DNA of 5,612 nucleotides, taken from the NCBI GenBank assembly GCA_937890355.1, contig CALACW010000047.1, positions 1 through 5,612 on the forward strand, written 5' to 3'. This stretch comes from CALACW01 sp002431305 (GTDB lineage: Bacteria; Bacillota; Clostridia; Oscillospirales; Acutalibacteraceae). Position 1 is the stretch's first letter. The number at the start of each line of letters is the position of its first letter. Below, one piece after another: positions 1-5,527 of this stretch. Under the pieces are notes generated by a model. That model was not told where the DNA came from. It saw only the letters and a program-made list of their open reading frames with translations, and searched no databases. Made by a program: the position numbers and the translations under genes.

Positions 1-50
1 CCAACTCTTTTCTTTTTATTTTCTTGGTCTCACATCATTGACAAATGCAC

Positions 51-98
51 AAAAAACCGCGCCGAACCGTCCCCCTCTCGGGTCACGCGGTTCGGCGC
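51..98 (-). terminator. Intrinsic terminator closing the minus-strand operon
   Basis: A perfect 11-bp inverted repeat, GCGCCGAACCG at 59-69 and CGGTTCGGCGC at 88-98, is GC-rich and encloses an 18-nt loop. Read on the minus strand it is followed after two bases by six U residues (A-run at 51-56). It starts 16 bases beyond the stop codon of the glycosyltransferase gene, where an end-of-operon terminator is expected. The plus side is only AT-rich without a clean T-run, so activity on the other strand is possible but weaker. Confidence 0.93.
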
Positions 99-114
99 AC
101 TTATATTTATTATT

Positions 115-1044
115 TTATTTATATACCTTTTTAACAATAACAATCGGTCTGTTCTTGCTCTGGAAGAACACGCTCGAAAGGTATATGCCGATAATTCCTA
201 AGCACAACAGCTGAACAGCCGAAAACAGCATTATAAACGTTAAGATTATCGCCCACGAATGAAAGCCTGTGCCTGCCGCCGCCGAATAAATCGCGTAAAT
301 TATCAAAAACAGCAGTCCCGAAACGGCGCTCACGCCCGAGAACACAAACGGCAGTTTTAACGGCGCGCCCGTAAATGCCGTGATTCCGTCCAGGGCGTAC
401 TTAAACAGCTTTTTGACAGACCATTTCGACTCGCCGGCGTTTCTCTCCATTACCGTGTACGGAATGTACTTTGTGTTGAATCCGACCCACGAAAACAGTC
501 CCTTTGAAAACCGCTGACTCTCCGTCATGTTCAGTAACGCCTCAAGAACATTTCGTCTGAAAAGTCTGAAATCGCTTGCTGCATTTTCAAAATGAACGTC
601 GGACAGCTTATTTATTATTGAATAAAACGACGATTTAAGGAATGTGAGAGCCTTGCTCTCCTTCCTCTTATCCTGAAACGCCGCCACGCAGTCAACGTCG
701 GGTTCGTTGTCGAGAATATCCATCATTTCGAGAACAACCTCGGGTCTCTGCTGTAAATCGGCGTCGATTATACAGACCATGTCGCCCCGCGCGTTCTGAA
801 GTCCCGCATACATGGCGGATTCCTTACCGAAATTACGCGACAAATCAACAACCTGTATATTCGAAAATCTCTCGCTTTCATATAAATCAAGAAGATTTTT
901 AAGCGTATTGTCACGGCTTCCGTCGTTTACGAATACGAATTCATAATCGAAACGTTTCGAATTAAAAGCCCTTTGAGTCTCGTCATAAAATGCTCTGACG
1001 TTGTCCTGTTCGTTAAAACACGGGATAACAAGCGACAGCTTCAT
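115..1044 (-). CDS. GtrB/DPM1-like family 2 glycosyltransferase, membrane-anchored
   Basis: 309-residue GT-A glycosyltransferase of family 2, of the type that moves a sugar from a nucleotide-sugar to a polyprenyl-phosphate carrier at the cytoplasmic face of the membrane. Visible motifs are the N-terminal VIPCFNE strand (6-12), VNDGSRDNT (39-47), the metal-binding DAD of IIDADLQQRPE (92-102), DFRLF (158-162), KGLFSWVGF (181-189) and RNAGESKWS (201-209). Two hydrophobic segments follow, about 231-253 and 264-293, then a basic tail ending NRPIVIVKKVYK. Length and layout match bactoprenol glucosyltransferase-like proteins. The usual DLQDPPE is DLQQRPE here. The ATG has AGAAAGG 8 nt upstream. The gene lies 15 nt after the preceding metal-GTPase-like gene and is last before a terminator, so it is probably co-transcribed. 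The sugar and final acceptor (teichoic acid, polysaccharide or glycolipid) cannot be read from the sequence. Confidence 0.93.
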   Translation of the reverse strand: MKLSLVIPCFNEQDNVRAFYDETQRAFNSKRFDYEFVFVNDGSRDNTLKNLLDLYESERFSNIQVVDLSRNFGKESAMYAGLQNARGDMVCIIDADLQQRPEVVLEMMDILDNEPDVDCVAAFQDKRKESKALTFLKSSFYSIINKLSDVHFENAASDFRLFRRNVLEALLNMTESQRFSKGLFSWVGFNTKYIPYTVMERNAGESKWSVKKLFKYALDGITAFTGAPLKLPFVFSGVSAVSGLLFLIIYAIYSAAAGTGFHSWAIILTFIMLFSAVQLLCLGIIGIYLSSVFFQSKNRPIVIVKKVYK

Positions 1045-1059
1045 AATATCAGCCTTTCT

Positions 1060-2025
1060 TTAATAAAATGTTGCGACCTTCTCCTCGGGTTCGGACGCGG
1101 GAGTAACGGAAACGGCGGTGAGAACGGGTCCCTTACGTCCGTAAAGTTTTGAAAATCTTATTTCAACCTTCGCCTCGAGCGTAACCCATTCCGCGTTTTT
1201 AATCGACTTCGCATTATCCCACTTTACGGCTAGTCCGCAATACGTTATATCCTGAACACAGCACGTCATTATATGCCGTCCGCAGACAAAAACATTGTCG
1301 GGGAACTTCGGATTTACCGCGCATATTCCCTTGAATTTAACCGTCTTTCCGTGATACTTTTTCATGTCGTCCATGAGATCCCTGTACCACAGCGCAAAAT
1401 CCTTGTCCTCAATTTCAATAACCGGAGCGTTTACGTCAAACGGCAGAGGATCCTCTATCTCGTCGAATACGGTGTTGTCTCCGCCGTAATCATAGACGAT
1501 ATCGCACCGTCTGGAAACGCCTCTGACGATTTTGTGCAGAGGCATCTGCTCGTCGGAATTCGTCATTCTGTTGAACGCTACCATCTCGCACATGCTGAGC
1601 TTATCAACGACAAGACTTCTCATATTCGCATTGTACGAATTAAACGTCGAAGCGTCGGCAAGGAACATGCACTGTGCAATCATCCAACCCTCGGGCATTG
1701 CCTCGAAGAAATCCTGAACGTTCCACATGCCGTTATACTCGACAACTACGCGCATTGCCTTGGATTTTTTAAATTCCTCGCTCAGATATTCTTCATTCAT
1801 TTTGTCCTTATCGTCAATATTGAGCATATAAACGTTGGAGCTTGCGAATTTACTTACGTCGTACTCCTCCTCGCCCTCTTCGAACGAGAGCAGAAGAGTT
1901 CTTACGCCGTCGTTGAATCTCGGATCCTCCATAGTCTCCTGAATAAACGTCGTTTTTCCGGAATCGAGAAAACCGAGAAACATATATACCGGAATTTCTA
2001 CCGGCTCTTTCTTTTTACCTATCAT
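1060..2025 (-). CDS. CxCC-less COG0523-like P-loop protein with DUF1980/YcgQ-like C-terminus
   Basis: 321-residue, soluble-looking two-part protein. The N-terminal part (about 10-190) resembles the SIMIBI/COG0523 GTPase fold. It has Walker A GFLDSGKTT (18-26), a Walker B-like VVVEYNG (93-99, matching the family's ExxG) and FNRMT (151-155) where NKxD is expected. The COG0523 CxCC metal motif is absent; the region after Walker A instead carries an acidic EEGEEEYD stretch (49-56). The C-terminal part (about 225-308) has the pattern remembered from DUF1980/TIGR03943 (B. subtilis YcgQ): HGKTVKFKG, an FPDNVFVCGR segment, a Cys pair in MTCCVQD (253-259) and a closing WVTLEAKV strand (280-287). No membrane segments are seen, although YcgQ itself has them. 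Its ATG overlaps the upstream stop as ATGA, implying translational coupling to the canonical COG0523 gene. Inference: an accessory protein in metal handling. The family assignment of the C-terminus is from memory and needs a profile search. Confidence 0.8.
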   Translation of the reverse strand: MIGKKKEPVEIPVYMFLGFLDSGKTTFIQETMEDPRFNDGVRTLLLSFEEGEEEYDVSKFASSNVYMLNIDDKDKMNEEYLSEEFKKSKAMRVVVEYNGMWNVQDFFEAMPEGWMIAQCMFLADASTFNSYNANMRSLVVDKLSMCEMVAFNRMTNSDEQMPLHKIVRGVSRRCDIVYDYGGDNTVFDEIEDPLPFDVNAPVIEIEDKDFALWYRDLMDDMKKYHGKTVKFKGICAVNPKFPDNVFVCGRHIMTCCVQDITYCGLAVKWDNAKSIKNAEWVTLEAKVEIRFSKLYGRKGPVLTAVSVTPASEPEEKVATFY

Positions 2026-3161
2026 ACGTTAAACAACTCCGCAAGGGCATTTTCGTCAATCTTAGAGCCGATAACGCAGAGTCTGCCGATTATAGCCGAC
2101 GAACCCGTGCGCACGTCCGGCTCGCCGGGAACATAGTCGAAATGAATCCATGTTCCGTCCTCGGCGGGGACAATGCCTTTTGCTCTTAATATAGTGCCGT
2201 ACTTTTCATCTTCCAAAGCCTTGAGACAGCCCTCGATTTCGTCCGCGGTAAACTTTCTCGCGGTCTCTCTGCCCCAGCTTGTGAACACGTCGTCGGCATG
2301 ATGATGGTGGTGATGGTGATGATGTTCATGCTCGTGGTCGTGGTCATGCTCGTCATGGTCATGTTCGTGGCGGCAGCAGCACTCGTCGTCATCGTCGTCA
2401 TGGTGATGATGCTCATGCTCGTCATGGTCATGGTGATGATGCTCATGGTCGTGGTCGTGATGATGTTCATGTTCATGCTCGTGGTCGTGATGACAGCAGC
2501 AGTCGTCATCATCGTCATCCTCGCACTCGCTCTCTTTTTTAAGAAGTTCGAGTTCGGCTTCGAGCGTGTCTTTTCTCTCAATCGCCTCAAGCATCTGCTT
2601 GCCGTCGAGCTCGTCCCAATCGGTCGTAATGATAACAGCGTTGGGATTATGCTCTCTTATCATTGATACGGCGGTATCGAGCTTGTCCTGCTTAATACCC
2701 TTTGTATGCGAGAGAATAATAGTACCCGCATGCTCAATCTGGTCATTGAAGAATTCGCCGAAGTTCTTCATATAAACCTTGCACTTATTCGCGTCCGCAA
2801 CGGTCGTGAATCCGTCAAGTACGATTTCGTCCGAATGAATATTCTGAACGGCTCTGATAACGTCGCTTAACTTGCCTACGCCCGAGGGTTCGATAATAAT
2901 TCTGTCAGGAGCGTACTCCTTTAAAACTTTTTTAAGAGCCTCACCGAAGTCGCCTACGAGCGAACAGCATATACAGCCCGAATTCATCTCCGTAATCTCG
3001 ATACCCGCGTCCTTTAAAAATCCGCCGTCGATACCGATTTCGCCGAATTCGTTTTCGATAAGGACGAGTTTTTCGCCCTTATACGCCTCATTTATGAGCT
3101 TCTTTATAAGAGTGGTTTTTCCCGCTCCGAGAAAACCTGAGAATATGTCTATTTTTGTCAT
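2022..3161 (-). CDS. COG0523/CobW-family metal-handling GTPase with His-rich insert
   Basis: 379-residue G3E GTPase of the COG0523 (CobW/YciC/ZNG1) family, whose members use GTP hydrolysis to deliver metals such as Zn or Co to client proteins. Motifs in order are Walker A GFLGAGKTT (9-17), ENEFGEIGID (36-45), the metal-binding GCICC (62-66), Walker B-like IIIEPSG (88-94) and LSHTKG (150-155) at the expected NKxD place. An acidic linker leads into a very His/Asp/Cys-rich insert (213-288), and a CobW C-terminal domain follows (about 291-379, including ILRAKGIV). The insert holds 36 His in residues 224-288 and two CCC triplets, and lies exactly between the two domains, as in other metal-binding COG0523 proteins. 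The start ATG has AAGGAAG 7 nt upstream and a strong promoter behind it. It is the first gene of the operon and overlaps the next by 4 nt. The metal is inferred to be zinc; nickel or cobalt are alternatives. Confidence 0.95.
   Translation of the reverse strand: MTKIDIFSGFLGAGKTTLIKKLINEAYKGEKLVLIENEFGEIGIDGGFLKDAGIEITEMNSGCICCSLVGDFGEALKKVLKEYAPDRIIIEPSGVGKLSDVIRAVQNIHSDEIVLDGFTTVADANKCKVYMKNFGEFFNDQIEHAGTIILSHTKGIKQDKLDTAVSMIREHNPNAVIITTDWDELDGKQMLEAIERKDTLEAELELLKKESECEDDDDDDCCCHHDHEHEHEHHHDHDHEHHHHDHDEHEHHHHDDDDDECCCRHEHDHDEHDHDHEHEHHHHHHHHHADDVFTSWGRETARKFTADEIEGCLKALEDEKYGTILRAKGIVPAEDGTWIHFDYVPGEPDVRTGSSAIIGRLCVIGSKIDENALAELFNV
2298..2525 (-). repeat. Low-complexity His/Asp/Cys-coding tract with duplicated blocks
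   Basis: This 228-bp tract encodes residues 213-288 of the COG0523 GTPase, almost entirely His, Asp, Glu and Cys. Two blocks share the order Asp-run, CCC, then alternating His/acidic residues (215-254 and 255-288), which looks like an internal duplication. It closes with nine consecutive His. The underlying DNA is built from near-repeats of GTG/ATG/GTC/CTC-type triplets on the plus strand, with segments such as GATGATGTTCATG recurring, so length variation by slippage is plausible. The frame remains open throughout. Confidence 0.9.
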
Positions 3162-3194
3162 AAGACCGCTTCCTTTGATTTTTTAGCAAATTTA

Positions 3195-3223
3195 ATTATA
3201 GCACTCTTTAATTAAGATTGCAA
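3195..3223 (-). promoter_or_regulatory. Sigma-A promoter of the metal-GTPase operon
   Basis: On the minus strand, TTGCAA (-35, 3218-3223) and TATAAT (-10, 3195-3200) are separated by exactly 17 bp. The -10 is a perfect consensus. The predicted transcript starts near 3188, giving a 5' UTR of about 27 nt before the COG0523 gene. An 8-bp palindrome TTAATTAA (3208-3215) lies in the spacer, and a TGCAA-CC-TTGCA dyad overlaps the -35, so repressor control is possible. Confidence 0.85.
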
Positions 3224-3230
3224 CCTTGCA
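3219..3230. promoter_or_regulatory. TGCAA-CC-TTGCA dyad between divergent promoters
   Basis: The perfect inverted repeat TGCAA CC TTGCA lies at the exact centre of the divergent control region. Its left arm forms most of the minus-strand -35 (3218-3223) and its right arm most of the plus-strand -35 (3226-3231). It may be an operator that affects both promoters, or only a by-product of two similar -35 boxes facing away from each other. It does not match the Zur or AdcR boxes I know. Confidence 0.4.
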
Positions 3231-3254
3231 TTAGAGATAAAATATATGTATAAT
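3226..3254 (+). promoter_or_regulatory. Sigma-A promoter of the alpha/beta hydrolase gene
   Basis: TTGCAT (-35, 3226-3231) and a perfect TATAAT (-10, 3249-3254) are 17 bp apart. The transcript should begin near 3261, about 27 nt before the ATG at 3288, which is preceded by GAGAGGAAG (3272-3280). The -35 starts two bases beyond the -35 of the oppositely oriented metal operon promoter. Confidence 0.82.
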
Positions 3255-3287
3255 AAATAAAGAACTCATACGAGAGGAAGATATGAT

Positions 3288-4250
3288 ATGAAAACACCGA
3301 TTCTTGACGAAAACAATTACTCGGATATTATGATAAACGAAGTCGAGCCGTTCTTAGCCGAAAGACGTAACGAGGGTACGTTCAATTCGTTCGACGGCAG
3401 ACCTATTTCATACGAATACTACATAACAGACAACGCGAAAGCGAGCGTCGTTATCTCCCACGGATTCACGGAGTCCGCCGAAAAATTCAGAGAGATGTCG
3501 TATTATTTTATAAACGAGGGCTATAACGTTTTTGCGGTAACCCACCGCGGACACGGAGCTTCTTATAAAGAATCAATCGACCCGTACACCGTATATGTCA
3601 GCGAATTCAACGATTATGTCAAGGATTTCTACACATTTATAAAACGTATCGTTACGCCGAATTCGGGTTCTCTTCCGCTTTACCTCTACGCTCATTCCAT
3701 GGGCGGAGCTATCGCCGTTCTCACACTCGAACAGCACCCCGAAATTTTCAAAAAAGCCGTTCTCAACGCGCCGATGATTCATTTTAAATCCCCTCTCCCG
3801 ATTCCCATGGCAAAGGTTGTAACAGAGACCGAAGTATTTCTCGGCAGAGGCAAGCACCCCGTTATCACAACGAAGCCGTTCGACGTAAACAGAACCTACG
3901 AGCAGAGCCATGACACAAGCAAGGCTCGTTTTGACTACTATCAGAAAAAACGCGTCGGCAACATTAATTATCAGACCTCGCGCCCGTCGTATTCATGGGT
4001 AAGACAGGCTATTAAGATTATTCCCGTAATGCTCGACGAAAATAACTGCAAAAACGTAAAAGCCGACGTCCTTTTGTTCCAGGCGGGCAGAGACACATCC
4101 GTTGAACTTCCCGCACAGGACGAATTTATTTCAAAAATCCCCTCCGGCAAACTCGTTTCATTCCCAGAGGCAAAGCACGAAATATATATGGCGGAAAATA
4201 AAACGCTCAAAGAATACCTCGACAGACTGTTCGATTTCTTAGAAGAATGA
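3288..4250 (+). CDS. Serine alpha/beta hydrolase, lysophospholipase/monoacylglycerol lipase type
   Basis: 320-residue cytoplasmic alpha/beta hydrolase of the Hydrolase_4/PldB-like group, expected to cleave ester bonds of lysophospholipids, monoacylglycerols or similar esters. The oxyanion-hole region is VVISHGF (54-60), followed by the family-typical THRGHGAS (85-92). The nucleophile is Ser137 in YAHSMGG, the acid Asp269 in QAGRDTS and the base His297 in EAKHEIY, so a complete triad is present at the usual spacing. The nucleophile elbow reads AHSMG rather than GHSMG, a mild variant of GxSxG. A cap-like section lies between about 165 and 245. No signal peptide or membrane segment is seen, and the length is normal for the family. 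The start is set by GAGAGGAAG 7 nt upstream. It has its own promoter and terminator, hence monocistronic. The physiological substrate is not evident; a thioesterase or peptidase-like activity cannot be excluded. Confidence 0.92.
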   Translation: MKTPILDENNYSDIMINEVEPFLAERRNEGTFNSFDGRPISYEYYITDNAKASVVISHGFTESAEKFREMSYYFINEGYNVFAVTHRGHGASYKESIDPYTVYVSEFNDYVKDFYTFIKRIVTPNSGSLPLYLYAHSMGGAIAVLTLEQHPEIFKKAVLNAPMIHFKSPLPIPMAKVVTETEVFLGRGKHPVITTKPFDVNRTYEQSHDTSKARFDYYQKKRVGNINYQTSRPSYSWVRQAIKIIPVMLDENNCKNVKADVLLFQAGRDTSVELPAQDEFISKIPSGKLVSFPEAKHEIYMAENKTLKEYLDRLFDFLEE

Positions 4251-4270
4251 TTTATACGTTTAAATACAGA

Positions 4271-4297
4271 AAAAGCCTCACAAACGGGGCTTTTTTT
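4271..4297 (+). terminator. Intrinsic terminator after the hydrolase gene
   Basis: AAAAGCCTC (4271-4279) pairs with GGGGCTTTT (4286-4294) around a 6-nt loop, with one G-U wobble. The stem runs into seven T residues (4291-4297). It lies 20 bases after the hydrolase stop codon. The T-run ends two bases before the -35 of the Fic gene promoter, a very compact insulating arrangement. Confidence 0.93.
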
Positions 4298-4299
4298 AT

Positions 4300-4328
4300 T
4301 TGACTTTATTTTCTTCGCATGATATACT
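4300..4328 (+). promoter_or_regulatory. Extended -10 sigma-A promoter of the Fic gene
   Basis: TTGACT (-35, 4300-4305) and TATACT (-10, 4323-4328) are 17 bp apart, each one base from consensus, with TGA directly before the -10 (4320-4322) as an extended -10 element. The transcript is expected to start near 4335, giving a UTR of about 32 nt. The ribosome binding site AGAGG (4355-4359) is 7 nt before the ATG. This predicts a strong basal promoter that would need repression if the product is harmful. Confidence 0.87.
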
Positions 4329-4356
4329 GATACAAACTGATACTAATTACTATCAG
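4320..4356. repeat. TGATA direct and inverted repeats over the Fic promoter and 5' UTR
   Basis: TGATA occurs at 4320-4324, 4328-4332 and 4338-4342, and inverted as TATCA at 4351-4355. The longer unit ACTGATAC is repeated at 4326-4333 and 4336-4343, exactly 10 bp apart, so on the same helix face. CTGATA (4337-4342) and TATCAG (4351-4356) form an inverted repeat with an 8-nt spacer that ends inside the ribosome binding site. The set covers the -10, the start site and the UTR, as an operator would. It could also form a weak 6-bp hairpin at the 5' end of the mRNA. Confidence 0.6.
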
Positions 4357-4366
4357 AGGTATTGTT

Positions 4367-5527
4367 ATGAATATAGAAACTTTTTCAAAAATAATAAAAG
4401 ATAAGCATTTTCCAAATTATGATAAGCTGAAGTACAAATACGGCGAGGACTTCGGCGAATTTTTAAAGGTATTGAATAAGTTATATTATACGCCCCTGCC
4501 GCTGGACGATTTCAACGGGAATAATATCGTATACATTGACGATTTTTCTTCGGTCAGCCAAAACGCCGTAAAACTTTTATTAAAACCGCAGTATCAAAAT
4601 TATTCCGTAAAGTCCGCGGAGAATGAGATTATAGCAACCTCCGCAATAGAAAATATTGATTTCAGCCGTGACAGCGTGCGCAGGATTCTCAAAGGAATGT
4701 CTCCCGCCGACGAAGAGGAGAACAGAATCGAGGGGATCAAGCGCGGACTCGATTTTATATCCGATACAAACAATAAAATCAACGAGGAAAATTTTTATAA
4801 GCTCTACATGACGGCTATCGGAGATTTTCTTGAAGACGAAAACAGACTGAAAGACGGCAAATACTATCGTCACGACACCGTTTACGTCGTCAGCGACCGG
4901 GTCGAACACGCGGGCATCGAACACGAAAAACCGGGCGCATATATGAAAAAACTTTTCGATTTTATAAACCGAAAAGACGACATCAACGACCTTGTCAAGG
5001 CAGCCGTAATTCATTTTTATATAGCATATCTTCACCCGTATTTCGACGGGAACGGCAGAATGGCAAGGCTCGTTCATCTGTGGTTTCTTATCGAGAAAGG
5101 TTACCGCTCCGCTCTGTTTATTGATTTTTCGGGTAAGATAGAAAAGAACCGCAAAGCGTATTACGACGCATTTACACTCATAGAAGAAAACAAAAAATAC
5201 TCCGGCAAAATCGACGTTACGCCGTTTATTCTGTTCTTCACAAAATATGTTTATAATGAAATCAATAAATACTCCGCCGATACGGATGTTATTAATTTAT
5301 ACGGAGAAGCGGAGAGAGACGGAAAAATTACAGACAAAGAATCAAAGCTGTGGAAATTCGTACTCTCATTTTACGGCAGCGATGAATTTTCGACAAAACA
5401 GCTCGAAAAAGATTTCGGTAACGCCGCCTATGCAACAATCAGAGGTTTTGTATTAAAATTCGAAAAACTCGGCTTGCTCACATCCGTAAAGTACTCGTCA
5501 AGAGTTAAATACAGAATAAACCAATAA
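4367..5527 (+). CDS. Class II Fic-domain protein (AMPylator-like) with C-terminal winged-helix-like region
   Basis: 386-residue Fic protein. Such enzymes usually transfer AMP from ATP to hydroxyl side chains of target proteins. The active-site loop is HPYFDGNGRMAR (223-234), with catalytic His223, the Mg-binding Asp227 and phosphate-binding GNGR. The second residue after His is Tyr instead of the common Phe. Upstream, TSAIEN (91-96) fits the (S/T)xxxE(G/N) inhibitory helix, whose Glu95 would contact the second Arg (Arg234) and hold the enzyme inactive; N-terminal placement makes it class II. A flap-like segment is at about 167-189 (YYRHDTVYVVSDR). Residues 1-85 form an N-terminal extension I cannot name. 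Residues about 327-386 look like a winged helix (STKQLEKDFG, then TIRGFVLKFEKLGLL and a basic strand), as in SoFic-like proteins. No partner antitoxin gene adjoins it, in keeping with a built-in inhibitor. The target is unknown. Confidence 0.93.
   Translation: MNIETFSKIIKDKHFPNYDKLKYKYGEDFGEFLKVLNKLYYTPLPLDDFNGNNIVYIDDFSSVSQNAVKLLLKPQYQNYSVKSAENEIIATSAIENIDFSRDSVRRILKGMSPADEEENRIEGIKRGLDFISDTNNKINEENFYKLYMTAIGDFLEDENRLKDGKYYRHDTVYVVSDRVEHAGIEHEKPGAYMKKLFDFINRKDDINDLVKAAVIHFYIAYLHPYFDGNGRMARLVHLWFLIEKGYRSALFIDFSGKIEKNRKAYYDAFTLIEENKKYSGKIDVTPFILFFTKYVYNEINKYSADTDVINLYGEAERDGKITDKESKLWKFVLSFYGSDEFSTKQLEKDFGNAAYATIRGFVLKFEKLGLLTSVKYSSRVKYRINQ

Noticed and set aside
38..43. TTGACA on the plus strand as a -35 box
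   Set aside because: Seventeen bases downstream lies the GC-rich terminator stem with no -10-like sequence, and no plus-strand gene follows.
1273..2136. A 287-codon open frame on the plus strand
   Set aside because: It is antisense to the COG0523-like fusion gene, shows no recognisable motif, and arises from the codon bias of the real gene. The minus-strand reading has Walker motifs, an RBS-coupled start and operon context.
2298..2525. Tandem repeats as a CRISPR array or minisatellite outside a gene
   Set aside because: The tract stays in one open frame inside a COG0523 gene at the known place of His-rich loops, and has no regular repeat-spacer pattern.
2186..2666. Open frames rich in Met/Thr (minus) and Met/Val (plus) across the His-rich tract
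   Set aside because: They are frame-shifted readings of the repetitive His/Asp codons; their odd composition comes from the triplet repeats. They have no start signals of their own.
2566..3186. Plus-strand open frames opposite the GTPase domain of the COG0523 gene
   Set aside because: Antisense shadows without motifs or ribosome binding sites; the minus-strand gene carries all family motifs over this stretch.
3283..3291. ATG ATA TGA mini-frame just before the hydrolase start
   Set aside because: It sits only 2 nt after the Shine-Dalgarno site, too close for initiation, while the ATG at 3288 has the normal 7-nt spacing. It is most likely chance.
3573..4210. Minus-strand open frames opposite the hydrolase gene
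   Set aside because: Antisense shadows. The plus-strand gene has a full catalytic triad, promoter and terminator.
4580..5077. A 165-codon minus-strand frame opposite the Fic gene
   Set aside because: No recognisable motif; it overlaps the inhibitory helix and the Fic motif of the real gene and follows from its codon use.
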